From an uncultured Rhodospirillaceae bacterium (GTDB lineage Bacteria; Pseudomonadota; Alphaproteobacteria; Rhodospirillales; Magnetospirillaceae): a stretch of DNA of 39,584 nucleotides. The position numbers and the translations under genes are program-made. The stretch spans positions 1 to 39,584 of the forward strand of contig CAIULK010000092.1 of the NCBI GenBank assembly GCA_903899885.1, in the 5' to 3' direction. Below the pieces are notes generated by a model. The model did not search any database, was not told where the DNA came from, and saw nothing but the letters and a program-made list of their open reading frames with translations. Shown here piece by piece: positions 15,906-25,423 of the stretch (positions are counted from its first letter, which is position 1; every line of letters begins with the position of its first letter).

Positions 15906-17152
15906 AACACCTCGACACGGGGCAGGGGGACGACAAACCGCCCGCCCGCTTCGCGGAAGGCGGCATTCTTGGCGATGATCGACGCCGCGAAATTCCACGC
16001 CAAGATCAGCAGAATATCGGGTTTCTTGCCGGTCAGGGCCGCGCTGGACAGCACGGGAACATGCAGACCGGGGGTGAACAGCCCCTGTTTAAGCGGGCTG
16101 TCGTCGATGATGTAGTCGATAAGGTCCGGACCGAGACCGAAATGATACATCAAGGTGGTCGCCTTGGCGGGCGCCCCGAATCCGGCGATGCGCTTGCCTT
16201 CGGCCTTCAGGCCGCGCAGCAGGCTGCCCAATTCATCTTTTAGGGCGCCGATATGGCGGGCGAAGTCCTGGAAGGTTTCGGCGCGGTCGAGACCGGCCTT
16301 GGTTTCGGCGGCCAAGGCCTCGGCCACCGAGGCGCCAACCGGATGGCGTCCGCCCTTGGGCTGTGCCGTGCCGCGCAGCGAACCGCCGTGCGACGAAACC
16401 CGTTCCGTCTCGATCAGCTCCATGCCGTGGGCATCGAAAAACCGCACCAAGGGGCCGACCGAATGATAATCGAGATGTTCGTGATAGACCGTGTCGAACA
16501 GGGTTTTCTCAACCACATCAAGCAGGTACGAGACCTCGAAGACGAACACGCCATTATCGTCCAGCAGGTGCCGGATGCCCCGCGTCACCCCCGCCAGATC
16601 ATCGATATGGGCGAAAACATTGTTAGCGGTGATAACCGAGGCGGCGCCGCGTTCGGCCCGCACGGCTTGCGCCATGTCCTCGGTGAAGAAGCCGCACTGG
16701 GTTTCGATACCCGCCAGGGTCGCCTTGGCGGCGATGTCGCGGGCCGGATCGACGCCCAGCACCGCATGCCCGGCCTTTTTGAAAAAACCCAGCAAGGTGC
16801 CGTCGTTCGAGCCGATATCGAGTACCAAGGACCCCGCCTTGGGCTGGAAACGCCGGATCACGCTGTCGGCGTAATCCTCGAAATGTTTCACGAAGACCGG
16901 CGAGGTGCCCGAGACATAGACGTAATCGGAAAACAGCGCGGACGGATCGACCACGTCCAGCAATTGCAGATGGCCGCAATCGGCGCAGAAGAACAGATCC
17001 AGCGGAAAGCGGTCCTGCGCGCGGTCCAACAATGCCGCCGGGACGAAGGCGTTGGCCGGCGGCGTCGGTTCCAGCGACACCACTTGGGTCAAACGCTTGC
17101 CGCCGCACAGGCGGCAGTCGTCGCGTCGGCGGCAGGTGGGCCGGTCGCTCAT
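15902..17152 (-). CDS. Zinc-containing sugar C-methyltransferase (TylCIII/NovU type)
   Basis: 416 aa. The N-terminal zinc-binding module has two Cys pairs (C-R-L-C-G-G near 18 and F-F-C-A-D-C-G-H near 55). The central SAM-binding motif is L-V-L-D-I-G-S-N-D-G-T-L-L at ~107, and the Y-H-E-H-L-D-Y-H motif is typical of sugar C-3/C-5 methyltransferases. The C-terminal domain has I-A-G-F-G-A-P-A-K-A. The order is that of the Methyltransf_13/_11/_14 architecture. It methylates a carbon of a keto nucleotide-sugar. It lies 7 nt from the cupin gene and overlaps the epimerase. Confidence 0.9.
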   Translation of the reverse strand: MSDRPTCRRRDDCRLCGGKRLTQVVSLEPTPPANAFVPAALLDRAQDRFPLDLFFCADCGHLQLLDVVDPSALFSDYVYVSGTSPVFVKHFEDYADSVIRRFQPKAGSLVLDIGSNDGTLLGFFKKAGHAVLGVDPARDIAAKATLAGIETQCGFFTEDMAQAVRAERGAASVITANNVFAHIDDLAGVTRGIRHLLDDNGVFVFEVSYLLDVVEKTLFDTVYHEHLDYHSVGPLVRFFDAHGMELIETERVSSHGGSLRGTAQPKGGRHPVGASVAEALAAETKAGLDRAETFQDFARHIGALKDELGSLLRGLKAEGKRIAGFGAPAKATTLMYHFGLGPDLIDYIIDDSPLKQGLFTPGLHVPVLSSAALTGKKPDILLILAWNFAASIIAKNAAFREAGGRFVVPLPRVEVL

Positions 17153-17159
17153 GACCGGC

Positions 17160-17597
17160 TCAGCCCTGCGGCGGCAGATGGGGAATACGAACGACGTCCG
17201 CCTCGTAGACTTCCTGGGAGCGGGAATTGCGCCCGAAGGTCAGGAAGGTGGTGTCCTTGGTGAACACCATCGAATGATCCAGGTTGGGACCGGTGAAGAA
17301 CATCGTCCCGGCGCCGATCACGGTCTTGGTGGGGGCTTCGGCCGAGCCGGTCGGGCGTTCCCAATATTCGATTTCGCCGTCCAGGACATAGCAATAGTGC
17401 CAGTCGGTCTGGTGATAGTGATTGGCCCGCACGGTGCCCTTTTTCGAGGAAATCAGCACGCAGGATTCCATCGGGACATCGACCAGCGGCTGGATGGCGC
17501 CGCGCTCATCGACGAACGGCTTCTCCAACGGCACGATAACGGTCTTGGGCCAGCCCGCCTGCTCTTCCGCCGTCACCGGACGAATCGTCGTCTTCAT
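17160..17597 (-). CDS. Cupin sugar isomerase/epimerase-like (FdtA/WxcM or RmlC-like)
   Basis: A 145-aa single cupin domain. It has R-A-N-H-Y-H-Q-T-D-W-H-Y (metal or substrate-binding His residues) and a second half with G-P-N-L-D-H-S-M-V-F. Relatives act as dTDP-keto-sugar 3,4-ketoisomerases or 3,5-epimerases. The open frame has two ATGs, at 17603 and 17597; a GCGAGG site 6 nt upstream favours 17597. It is the first gene of the polysaccharide operon, so the promoter should lie in 17598–17697. That stretch shows a short direct repeat but no obvious consensus promoter. Confidence 0.8.
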   Translation of the reverse strand: MKTTIRPVTAEEQAGWPKTVIVPLEKPFVDERGAIQPLVDVPMESCVLISSKKGTVRANHYHQTDWHYCYVLDGEIEYWERPTGSAEAPTKTVIGAGTMFFTGPNLDHSMVFTKDTTFLTFGRNSRSQEVYEADVVRIPHLPPQG

Positions 17598-17671
17598 TCT
17601 CATCCTCGCCTAATGCAATCCCGAAGGTCCGGCCCTTTTACCCGTCTTTGAGGCGAAGCGAAAGTGCGATG

Positions 17672-17716
17672 TCACCTGCGCCCCGCGGCGTAAAATTTCA
17701 TCTGCGCCCCGCGGCG
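17672..17716. repeat. 19-bp direct repeat duplicating the holA stop region
   Basis: Positions 17672–17690 and 17698–17716 are identical except for one base (TCA-Y-CTGCGCCCCGCGGCG). The second copy encodes the last codons and stop of holA; the first repeats them just past the stop, including a second in-register TGA-like triplet. It looks like a small local duplication. Confidence 0.7.
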
Positions 17717-18717
17717 CGGGCAAGCGCGATCAAGGCCCGCCCGGTGATTTCGGCGGCGGGCATGCCGGTGGTCTTGCAGTCCGACTCGGCCTCAAGCAGG
17801 ATTTGCAGCGCACGGCCCAGGCGATCGGCCGGCCAGCGGCCCAATTGACGGCGGAAACGCTCGACCGATTTGAAGATCACCGGGGGTTTCAGTTGTCCGA
17901 TCGCGTCCTCGGGCGAGCGGCCCTTTTCCACCCATCCGGCGGCCAGATGCAGGCGTTGAAAATGCCGTCCGACGGTGCGCAACACCGAAATCGGCTGGGT
18001 CCCCTCGCCCAGCAGCCGTTCGAAGGTTGAAAGCGCGGTCCCCACGTCGCCGTCGGCGCAGCCGAAACACAGATCGTCGAGCGACAAGGCGCTGGCGTCG
18101 CCGACCGAGGCGACCGCGTCGGCCAAGGTCACCCGGCCGGGTTCCCCCATATACAGCGCCAGTTTGGTCAACTCGGCGCGGGTCAGGCGGCGGTCGGCCC
18201 CCAGATGGGCGGTTAGAAAGGCCAGGGCGTCGGACTCGATGGTCAGGCCGGCGGCTTTCAGTTCCTCGGCGATGACTTGGGCCAGACTGGCTCCCTCGTC
18301 CGCGTAGCAGGCAAGCGCCGCGGCATTGTCGGCCGTCTCGAACAGCTTGCGCAGCGACGAACGGGGACCCAATTCACTGGCCTCGACCACCACCAGCGCG
18401 TCGCCAACCGGATGGCCGAGAAAGGCCCCGACCACACCGGTTATCGAATCACCACCGTCGCGGACCACGACCACGCGCTTGCCGCCGGTCAGCGCCAAGG
18501 CGGCGGCCTCGTCGGCCAAGCGGGCCGGATCGTCCTTCAGATGGGCGGGCGACAGTTCGGCGACCCGGAAGGGATCGCGTAAATCCTCGACGGCGAGGCG
18601 CATCAGCCGTTCGACCCGTTCGCGCACCAAACCGGTATCGGCGCCGTACACCAAAACCGCCCGCACGGCGCCAGGGGATTTGAGGAACGCCTCGACCCGG
18701 CCGCCGTTCAGTTTCAC
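17698..18717 (-). CDS. holA: DNA polymerase III subunit delta
   Basis: 339 aa. Clamp-loader delta subunit that opens the beta clamp ring. Features are the N-terminal V-L-V-Y-G-A-D-T-G-L-V-R-E-R segment, a degenerate AAA-type domain with K-R-V-V-V-V-R-D, and an all-helical C-terminal collar region (R-Q-L-G-R-W-P-A-D-R-L). It begins with GTG at 18717 overlapping the lptE stop (GTGA). The order DUF3576–leuS–lptE–holA is conserved in alphaproteobacteria. Confidence 0.93.
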   Translation of the reverse strand: MKLNGGRVEAFLKSPGAVRAVLVYGADTGLVRERVERLMRLAVEDLRDPFRVAELSPAHLKDDPARLADEAAALALTGGKRVVVVRDGGDSITGVVGAFLGHPVGDALVVVEASELGPRSSLRKLFETADNAAALACYADEGASLAQVIAEELKAAGLTIESDALAFLTAHLGADRRLTRAELTKLALYMGEPGRVTLADAVASVGDASALSLDDLCFGCADGDVGTALSTFERLLGEGTQPISVLRTVGRHFQRLHLAAGWVEKGRSPEDAIGQLKPPVIFKSVERFRRQLGRWPADRLGRALQILLEAESDCKTTGMPAAEITGRALIALARAAGRR

Positions 18718-19280
18718 GGGGCAGGGGTCCCGGCGCGCCCGGTTGGCTGGCCGAATTCGTCCGTTTCGGGGGTAACGGCCGGGTTTTTCAGGCGGGCGGC
18801 GAGCTGATTGCGAAGATCATCGGCGATATCGATCAGCACGCGATCCTCGGCATCGCGTTCGATCGCAACGCTGCCGTAACGGGCGCCGAGGTAATCGACA
18901 CTGACGACGGATGTTGCCGAGCCCGAGGCGACGGGGGCCGCGGTCAAAAAGGTTCTCAATTGATAGGTCGCGCTCACCGTCATTTCGCCCAAGCTGGCGG
19001 TGTTGTTGCGCTGCACGCCCAGGCCGGTCATCGATTCGGACACGGTCACGGTCAGCACATAGCGCGGTTTGTCGGGTTCACCGCGCGGGTTCAGGCGCTC
19101 CAGCAAGGCGTTGCGCAGGATCTGTCCCTTGCGGTCGGCGATCGCGGCGATACGAATGGCCGCCAGCTCCGGCCCGGCGGCGCCCGCGACGCTGTCGGCC
19201 CGCTGGCCGTACATCGGATGAAAGCCACAGCCCGAAAGGACCAGGCCGACAACGATCAGAAGAAGCCTAGATGACCACAT
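18714..19280 (-). CDS. lptE: LPS-assembly lipoprotein LptE
   Basis: 188 aa. The lipoprotein signal is [20 protein letters not shown] (lipobox Cys at ~18). The C-G-F-x-P-x-Y-G sequence after the lipobox is the hallmark of LptE. It forms the outer-membrane plug-and-barrel with LptD that places LPS in the outer leaflet. It overlaps leuS by 14 nt upstream and holA by 3–4 nt downstream. Confidence 0.9.
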   Translation of the reverse strand: MWSSRLLLIVVGLVLSGCGFHPMYGQRADSVAGAAGPELAAIRIAAIADRKGQILRNALLERLNPRGEPDKPRYVLTVTVSESMTGLGVQRNNTASLGEMTVSATYQLRTFLTAAPVASGSATSVVSVDYLGARYGSVAIERDAEDRVLIDIADDLRNQLAARLKNPAVTPETDEFGQPTGRAGTPAP

Positions 19281-21840
19281 TGACGATCCGATCCGGCACG
19301 ACGACCACCTTTTTGGCAGGCTTTCCCGACATTGCCGCGATCACCCCCGGCAGCGCAAGTGCCGTTTGTTCGGCCAAGGCGCGGTCGGCTCCCTTGGGCA
19401 GATCGAAGGTGGCGCGCAGCTTGCCGTTGACCTGCACGGCGATGGTCACCTGATCCTCGACCAGCAACGTCGGATCGACCTCCGGCCACGGCGATTCGGC
19501 GAGCGGCGTGGCGTGGTCGAGGGCGGCCCACATTTCCTCGGCCAAATGCGGCATCATCGGACCGATCAGCCGGGCGGCGGCTTCGAGGCCTTCGCGCAGC
19601 ACCCACCCGGCGCCGTCGGTATCTCCCATCTCGCCCAAGGCGTTGGTCATCTCGCGCACGCGGGCGACCGCCTTGTTGAAATGGAAGCGATCCAGATCCT
19701 CATCGACCGCCGCGATGGTTTTGTGCACCACGCGCCGCGCCTTGGCGGCTTCGGGCGACAAGGCGGGAAGCGGGGCGCCGGGTTCGGCCAAGCTTACCTG
19801 CGGCCGCGCCACCATCCGCCAGAGCCGGTTGACATAGCGCCACGCACCGTCGATTCCGGCCTCGGTCCATTCCAAATCCCGTTCCGGCGGCGAATCGGAC
19901 AGCATGAACAGCCGCGCGGTATCGGCGCCATAGGTGGTGATGATCCGCGCCGGATCGACGACGTTGCGCTTGGATTTCGACATCTTTTCCGACCGCCCGG
20001 CGTGGGCCGGACGATGGGTTTCGGCGTGGGTCAGGGTACCGTCGGCGCCTCGGACCACCTCTTCGGGGTACAGCCAGCCGCCGTCTTCCGATTTATAGGT
20101 TTCGTGGCAGACCATGCCCTGGGTCAGCAGCCCGGCGAAGGGCTCCTCGACGCCGAGAAAGCCGCATTCCTTCATGGCGCGGGTGAAAAAACGCGAATAC
20201 AGCAGATGCAGCACCGCATGTTCGATGCCGCCGATATATTGATCGACCGGCAACCAGCGGTCGGCTTTTGCCCGATCGAAGGGCGCATCGGTGCAGTCCG
20301 GCGAGCAATAGCGCGCGAAATACCACGAGGATTCGAAGAAGGTATCGAAGGTGTCGGTTTCGCGCCGCGCCGCCGCCCCGCAGGACGGGCAGGCGACGTG
20401 CGACCACGTGGGATGATGGGCCAGCGGGTTGCCCGGCGTGTCGAAGGTGACGTCGTCGGGCAGGCGGACCGGCAAATCGGCCTCGGGCACCGGCACGACG
20501 CCGCAGGACGGGCAGTGGATCACCGGAATCGGGCAGCCCCAATAGCGTTGCCGCGACACCCCCCAATCACGCAGGCGCCACTGCACGGTGCGTTGACCCC
20601 GCCCAAGGGCCTCGATTCGCTCGCCCGCCGCCGTTTTGGCCGCCGCGACCTCCAACCCGTTCAGGAAGTCCGAGTTATACAGGGTGCCCTCGCCATCATA
20701 GGCGACGTCCTCCACCGTGAAGGTGGCGGGATCGGCGTCGGGGGGCAGTACCACCGGGCGAACCGTTAGGCCGTATTTGCGGGCGAAGTCCAAATCGCGC
20801 TGATCGTGCGCGGGGCAGCCGAAAATGGCGCCGGTGCCATATTCCATCAGCACGAAATTGGCGACATAAACCGGAACCGAAACGTCCGGGGCGAAGGGAT
20901 GACGCGCCTTCAGGCCGGTATCGAAGCCCTTTTTCTCGGCGGTTTCCAGCGCGGCTTCCGAGGTGCCCATGCGGTTGCATTCGGCGATGAACTCGGCCAA
21001 GGCCGGATTGGTCTGGGCCAGCTCGGAGGCCAGCGGATGATTGGGCGACACCGCGACGAAGGCCGCGCCGAACAGGGTGTCCGGCCGGGTGGTGTAGATT
21101 TCCAGGGTTTCGCCGCGCCCGATCAGATCCCAAACCAGCTTGGCGCCCTCGGAGCGGCCGATCCAGTTCTCCTGCATCACGCGCACGCGGTCGGGCCAGC
21201 GATCGAGCCCCTCCAACCCCTTCAGCAGATCCTCGGCGAAGGCGGTGATCTTTAGGAACCATTGAGTCAGGCGGCGCTTTTCGACCAAGGCGCCCGAACG
21301 CCAGCCGCGCCCGTCGATCACCTGCTCGTTGGCCAGCACGGTATTCTCGACCGGATCCCAGTTGACCCAGGAATCCTTGCGGTAGACCAGCCCGGCCTTC
21401 AAAAAGGCCAGGAACATCCGCTGTTCGTGGACGTAATACTCGGGCTCGCAGGTGGCGATTTCGCGGGCCCAGTCGTAACTCAGGCCCATCGATTTCAGTT
21501 CGACCCGCATCGCCGCGATATTCTCGCGCGTCCAGGCGGCGGGGTGCACGCCGCGCTCGATGGCGGCGTTTTCGGCGGGCAGGCCAAAAGCGTCCCAGCC
21601 CATCGGATGCAGAACATCAAAGCCCTTGGCCCGCTTGTGCCGGGCGACCACGTCGCCCAGCGTGTAGTTGCGGACATGGCCCATATGGATGCGCCCCGAG
21701 GGATAGGGGAACATCTCAAGCACATAGTATTTGGGACGGCCGGGGGTGTGACCGGCGACGAAACTGCCGCGCTCGTCCCAAATTTTCTGCCACTTCGTCT
21801 CGGTTTCCCGGACGTTGTATCGCTCATCCACGGAAACCAT
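19267..21840 (-). CDS. leuS: Leucyl-tRNA synthetase
   Basis: 857 aa, full length for bacterial LeuRS. The HIGH-type motif is H-M-G-H at 52–55 in [16 protein letters not shown]1 editing domain lies at ~220–420. Zinc-type Cys pairs in C-P-S-C-G-V and C-P-S-C-G-A-A follow, and K-M-S-K-S appears at ~617. The anticodon-binding and C-terminal domains complete it. The start M-V-S-V-D-E-R-Y-N lies 13 nt downstream of the DUF3576 gene. Confidence 0.98.
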   Translation of the reverse strand: MVSVDERYNVRETETKWQKIWDERGSFVAGHTPGRPKYYVLEMFPYPSGRIHMGHVRNYTLGDVVARHKRAKGFDVLHPMGWDAFGLPAENAAIERGVHPAAWTRENIAAMRVELKSMGLSYDWAREIATCEPEYYVHEQRMFLAFLKAGLVYRKDSWVNWDPVENTVLANEQVIDGRGWRSGALVEKRRLTQWFLKITAFAEDLLKGLEGLDRWPDRVRVMQENWIGRSEGAKLVWDLIGRGETLEIYTTRPDTLFGAAFVAVSPNHPLASELAQTNPALAEFIAECNRMGTSEAALETAEKKGFDTGLKARHPFAPDVSVPVYVANFVLMEYGTGAIFGCPAHDQRDLDFARKYGLTVRPVVLPPDADPATFTVEDVAYDGEGTLYNSDFLNGLEVAAAKTAAGERIEALGRGQRTVQWRLRDWGVSRQRYWGCPIPVIHCPSCGVVPVPEADLPVRLPDDVTFDTPGNPLAHHPTWSHVACPSCGAAARRETDTFDTFFESSWYFARYCSPDCTDAPFDRAKADRWLPVDQYIGGIEHAVLHLLYSRFFTRAMKECGFLGVEEPFAGLLTQGMVCHETYKSEDGGWLYPEEVVRGADGTLTHAETHRPAHAGRSEKMSKSKRNVVDPARIITTYGADTARLFMLSDSPPERDLEWTEAGIDGAWRYVNRLWRMVARPQVSLAEPGAPLPALSPEAAKARRVVHKTIAAVDEDLDRFHFNKAVARVREMTNALGEMGDTDGAGWVLREGLEAAARLIGPMMPHLAEEMWAALDHATPLAESPWPEVDPTLLVEDQVTIAVQVNGKLRATFDLPKGADRALAEQTALALPGVIAAMSGKPAKKVVVVPDRIVNVVI

Positions 21841-21853
21841 GGGTCCTCGGGGT

Positions 21854-22384
21854 CTATTCGGAAACGATGCGCAGTTGCCGCGCGCGGGTCAGGATCGAGT
21901 TTTCCATATCGGCGGTCATCTTGGGATCGACCTTGGTGTCGTTCCACTGCCCCGAGCCGTCGCGCACTTGCTTGAAGATCGACACCTTCAGGCCGTCGGC
22001 CCGCAGCGCGCGGTCGATGATGAAGACGTTCAGCTTGAAGCGGGTGTCGGGAGCTTCCGGCAACTGGTACCAATCGGTGATGATCGTGCCGCCGAACGGA
22101 TCGGCGTTGACGATCGGCAGGAAGCCCAGCGTGTCGAGCGAGGCCCGCCACAGGAAGGAATTCACACCCAGCGCGCTGCCGCCTTGGTCCTTGTCCTTGC
22201 CCTTGCCGGATCCGAACAAGCCCTCGGACCCGAACACGGTCTCGCGCTTGTCGTTGGTCATGCGAGGGGCGCCGGTCCCGGTATTTTCCTCGGGATAATT
22301 ATATGTGGCTTGGTCGCAGGCCGATAACCCGGCGCCCGCCATCAAAATCATCGCCGCCGCCAGCGCCAACGAAGGCTTGTTCAT
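21854..22384 (-). CDS. DUF3576 lipoprotein
   Basis: 176 aa. The signal peptide ends in A-G-L-S-A-C (lipobox). The body has the DUF3576 pattern: [14 protein letters not shown], then [11 protein letters not shown], then [10 protein letters not shown]. An envelope protein of unknown function placed upstream of leuS–lptE in many alphaproteobacteria. Start at 22384 with AGGTGG upstream. Confidence 0.9.
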   Translation of the reverse strand: MNKPSLALAAAMILMAGAGLSACDQATYNYPEENTGTGAPRMTNDKRETVFGSEGLFGSGKGKDKDQGGSALGVNSFLWRASLDTLGFLPIVNADPFGGTIITDWYQLPEAPDTRFKLNVFIIDRALRADGLKVSIFKQVRDGSGQWNDTKVDPKMTADMENSILTRARQLRIVSE

Positions 22385-22410
22385 CGTGCCACCTGATAGG
22401 TAAGGAAAGT

Positions 22411-23460
22411 TCAAGGGCGGCATACTGGCACGATCGACCCGCTTCGAGCAATCCGTTCGAATTCCTCCGCCGCTTTGTCCCAGGTCCAATCGCGTTGTTC
22501 GGCCAAGCAGGCCGCGTGCTGCGCCGCCCACAAACCGGGATCGGTCAACAGGCGAAGGGCGGCGTCGGCGAAGGCGTCGGCCCCCTTGACCACGAAACCG
22601 GTCTGACCGTCCTTGACCCGTTCGGCCATGCAGGCCACATCCTCGACCACCGCCGGAACGCCCATCGCCTGGGCCTCGGCCACCGCCGAGCAGAAGGTTT
22701 CGCCGATATCGCCCCGGTACAGCAGCGCGCGCGCGCCGGCCAGCTCCAGCCCCAACCGCGCCTTGGGCACCGGTCCGCGCAGCACGATCCCGGCCGGGCG
22801 CAACGCGGCGGCGCGTTCCAGCACGCTCGTCATCCGCGATGCCCCCGACCCGCCATAAGTGGCCGAACCCGCGAAAACATGCAGCTCCGCCGAGGGGATC
22901 GCCGGATGAATGCGGCTTTCCCACACATCCAGCAGCCAATCCAGCGAGCGCGTCGGGTTCGAGGTGAACACCGCGCGCGGCGGCGGCGGCGGGCGCAACA
23001 GCGCGTGCCGGAACAAATCGGTGACCCCGTACGGCACGATCTCGCGCCCGCCCGCGAAGGCCCAACGGGGATAGGTCCCGGCATGACTGGCCCCGGAAAA
23101 CACGATGACCGGTTTGCGCCACGCCAGCTTCCACTGATACCGTCCTTTCAGAAGATATCCGGCGGGATTGTGGATCCAGAAAATCATCGCCTTGGCCCGG
23201 CGGCCAAGTTTCAGCAGCCGGTCGCCCCGATTGGCGATATACAAATCGGCGTCGTCGGGAACGCCGTTTTCAATCGGCCTCCACTCCACCCCTTTATGGG
23301 TGATCGGCTCCTCGCAGCGATTGCAGACCAAGACCTCATGCCCGCGCGCCGCCAGCGCGTTGGCCATCTCGATGAACGAGGTCTCGGCCCCGCCCAGCGG
23401 GCGTTCCTCCAGGGTCCGTCCGTCGAAGACGATCCCGTCATCCGTCATAAGAATTTTCAC
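22411..23460 (-). CDS. Glycosyltransferase, GT4/GT1 family
   Basis: 349 aa, GT-B fold. The N-terminal stretch is M-K-I-L-M-T-D-D-G with R-P-L-G-G-A-E-T-S-F, and the C-terminal nucleotide-sugar site is S-A-V-A-E-A-Q-A-M-G-V-P-A-V-V-E-D-V-A-C. The start is a GTG at 23460 set by an AAGGG site 9 nt upstream; the longer open frame upstream reads through the repeat element and is not needed. Probably part of LPS core or O-chain synthesis. The Shine-Dalgarno region lies inside one flanking repeat of the inserted element (23459–23471), so the insertion kept the gene's leader intact. Confidence 0.85.
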   Translation of the reverse strand: MKILMTDDGIVFDGRTLEERPLGGAETSFIEMANALAARGHEVLVCNRCEEPITHKGVEWRPIENGVPDDADLYIANRGDRLLKLGRRAKAMIFWIHNPAGYLLKGRYQWKLAWRKPVIVFSGASHAGTYPRWAFAGGREIVPYGVTDLFRHALLRPPPPPRAVFTSNPTRSLDWLLDVWESRIHPAIPSAELHVFAGSATYGGSGASRMTSVLERAAALRPAGIVLRGPVPKARLGLELAGARALLYRGDIGETFCSAVAEAQAMGVPAVVEDVACMAERVKDGQTGFVVKGADAFADAALRLLTDPGLWAAQHAACLAEQRDWTWDKAAEEFERIARSGSIVPVCRP

Positions 23461-23565
23461 GACATATAGCCCTTCAAGCGCCGGGCGCGCGCGTCCGCGC
23501 GCTTGGCTTCCGCGCCATGTGGCGCGCCGCCGCGGTCGCGGCGGACCGGCGAACGACATATAGCC
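23459..23565. repeat. 13-bp direct repeats flanking repeat copy C
   Basis: ACGACATATAGCC occurs at 23459–23471 and again at 23553–23565, bounding an 81-bp stretch that contains repeat copy C. This resembles a target-site duplication, or a duplication of the gene leader caused by recombination. Confidence 0.65.
23480..23526 (-). repeat. Structured intergenic repeat, copy C
   Basis: On the minus strand: a small hairpin CGCGCC-ACAT-GGCGCG (23511–23526), then GCCAAGC, then the core hairpin GCGCGC-GGAC-GCGCGC (23487–23502), ending in CCCGGCG. It has an extra hairpin at 23527–23544 (8-bp stem) that the other copies lack. Confidence 0.65.
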
Positions 23566-23588
23566 AGGTTCAATGTGACGTTCGCCGG
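23546..23588 (-). terminator. 10-bp hairpin after the glycosyltransferase stop
   Basis: 23546–23555 (CCGGCGAACG) and 23579–23588 (CGTTCGCCGG) are perfect reverse complements and begin 3 nt after the stop of the upstream minus-strand gene. It has no T-run. It is the gene-proximal part of composite element C. Confidence 0.5.
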
Positions 23589-23590
23589 GT

Positions 23591-24349
23591 TCATTCGTCG
23601 CGCTCGTACTTAGCCTTCAAGTGCGACAGCATCGGATACAGGCTGGCGAAAACCGCGACCAGAAACCCGTAGCCGCCCTCGCGATACCCCTTCCTCCGGA
23701 CATAGCATTTGAAGAACCGGGAAAAAATGCGCCGCAGGTTCGAGGCGAACGAGCCCCAGGTCTCGCCCCGGTCGCGCAGGTCGCGGGCGCGCGCGGTGGA
23801 ATAACTGTCGAGGCGGCGGATCATGTCGGAAATATTCTTATCGACGAAATGTTCGATGCGGTGGGTCAGCATCGGCCCCTTGCGGCCATTCCAGGTCAGC
23901 GACGGATGCACCCGGTCATTGCCCCAGATCTTGGCGCCCTTGCGGAACAGACCGGGATAAGCCGCCTTGCCATAGGACGCGCCCCAGCCGTGGCGCACAC
24001 GCCGCGCGCCGATGAAATTATCGACCAGCAGTTCGTGCCAATCGAAGGCGGTGGTTTCGATCACCGCGCGGATCTCGCGGGCCAGCTCGGGCGTGACATG
24101 CTCGTCGGCATCGACCTCCAAAATCCAGTCGCCGGTGCAGGTTTCGATCCCGGCGTTGCGGCGCCCGCCCTCCAAATCCCAGCGCCCCTCGATGATCGTC
24201 GCGCCATAACGTTGCGCGATGGCCTTGGTGCCGTCGGTGCATTTGTCCAGCACGACGACGATCTCGTCGGCGAAGCCAAGCTTGTCGAGACAGGCGGGCA
24301 GGCGTTTTTCCTCGTTGCACACGACCACCAGGGCGGAAAGCTTGGTCAC
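23591..24349 (-). CDS. Glycosyltransferase family 2, WaaE/KdtX-like
   Basis: 252 aa, GT-A fold with no membrane segment. Features are L-V-V-V-C-N-E-E-K-R, D-K-C-T-D-G-T, the D-x-D site E-V-D-A-D-E-H-V-T, and G-A-R-R-V-R-H-G. The C-terminal Y-R-E-G-G-Y-G-F-L region resembles LPS-core WaaE-type glucosyltransferases. The start is GTG at 24349 overlapping the previous stop (GTGA). It ends at 23591 just before repeat element C. Confidence 0.85.
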   Translation of the reverse strand: MTKLSALVVVCNEEKRLPACLDKLGFADEIVVVLDKCTDGTKAIAQRYGATIIEGRWDLEGGRRNAGIETCTGDWILEVDADEHVTPELAREIRAVIETTAFDWHELLVDNFIGARRVRHGWGASYGKAAYPGLFRKGAKIWGNDRVHPSLTWNGRKGPMLTHRIEHFVDKNISDMIRRLDSYSTARARDLRDRGETWGSFASNLRRIFSRFFKCYVRRKGYREGGYGFLVAVFASLYPMLSHLKAKYERDE

Positions 24350-25422
24350 ACCGGGGCTCCTCTCTTGCGGGCGTTGGCGCGGGCCTTGTCATAGGCGGCC
24401 AGGGTTTGGGCCATGCGGGCGTCGAAGCGCATGCTGGATTCGGCCAAGGCCCGGGCGTTGGCGGCGATCGAACCGGCCTCGGCCCCCAGGCCGCGCAGAA
24501 TCGCATCGGCCAAGGCGGCGGGATCCGCAGAGGGAACCAGCCAGCCGGTGATCCCATCGGTGACGATTTCCGGCAATCCGCCGACCGCCGAGGCCACCAC
24601 CGGACGCCCGGCGGCAAAAGCCTGCACCGCGACGCGCGGTTGCGCTTCGGTCAAGGAGGGAATCACCACCAGGTCGGCCATCGCCATCAGGGCCGGAATA
24701 TCCTCGCGGTAGCCCAGGAACTGAATATCCAACCCCTCGGCGCGGGCGCGCAAGGAGGCCTCGTGCGCGGCGCTCTCGGCGGTCGCCGATCCCGCCAGAA
24801 GGCATGTGAACGACGTTCCGCGCCGATTCAAAAGGCGGAGCGCCGCGATCAAGTGATCTTGTCCCTTGTCCGGGCGCAGCATGCCGACGCACAAAATCGT
24901 GTTGGTTCCCGGCCGGTCCGCCGGCAGCTGGAAAAACCGGTCGTCGGCCCAGCCGCCGATCGCGGTCGAGCGTGCCGGACTGATCATCCCATCGGCGATC
25001 AGGGTGTTTCGGGTGACCGCGGCGACCGTGATGACATGGTCGGCCCCCAGCCGCCATTGCAGACGGCGGATCGGCGACGGGATCAATGGCTGGTTGACAT
25101 GGCGCGAGCGCACCACCGCGCAGCGGTCCAAACAGCCGATCGCCGCCTTGGCGTCGCGGGTGACGTGGGTATCGATCACCTCGATGTGGTGGTGGATCAC
25201 GAAGCGCCGCAGCGCCAGCAGCGTGGCCGGCCCCCACGGCCGGTCGAAAGCCATCGCCGTCACCGGCAGACCCAGGGCCACGGCGCGCCGGAACGGTTCA
25301 CCATCGGCGGGGGCGGCCAGGAACACCGCATGGCCGTGATCGGCCAGCCAGCGCACTTGATCCAACGTGCGCTGTTCCGCGCCGCCCCAATTGCGGCCGG
25401 GAATGGTGTGAAGAATCCGCAT
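24346..25422 (-). CDS. Glycosyltransferase family 4
   Basis: 358 aa, GT-B fold. The acceptor-side N-terminal stretch is M-R-I-L-H-T-I-P-G-R-N-W-G-G-A-E-Q. The C-terminal half has C-V-G-M-L-R-P-D-K-G-Q and the nucleotide-sugar motif S-L-T-E-A-Q-P-R-V-A-V-Q-A-F-A-A-G-R-P-V-V-A. Operonic with the WaaE-like and deacetylase genes, so an LPS or capsule assembly role is likely. The donor sugar is unknown. Confidence 0.87.
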   Translation of the reverse strand: MRILHTIPGRNWGGAEQRTLDQVRWLADHGHAVFLAAPADGEPFRRAVALGLPVTAMAFDRPWGPATLLALRRFVIHHHIEVIDTHVTRDAKAAIGCLDRCAVVRSRHVNQPLIPSPIRRLQWRLGADHVITVAAVTRNTLIADGMISPARSTAIGGWADDRFFQLPADRPGTNTILCVGMLRPDKGQDHLIAALRLLNRRGTSFTCLLAGSATAESAAHEASLRARAEGLDIQFLGYREDIPALMAMADLVVIPSLTEAQPRVAVQAFAAGRPVVASAVGGLPEIVTDGITGWLVPSADPAALADAILRGLGAEAGSIAANARALAESSMRFDARMAQTLAAYDKARANARKRGAPV

Positions 25423-25423
25423 C

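Noticed and set aside
5917-17597. Complete O-antigen locus
   Set aside because: No flippase, polymerase, ligase or ABC exporter is present, so only precursor synthesis and chain initiation can be claimed.
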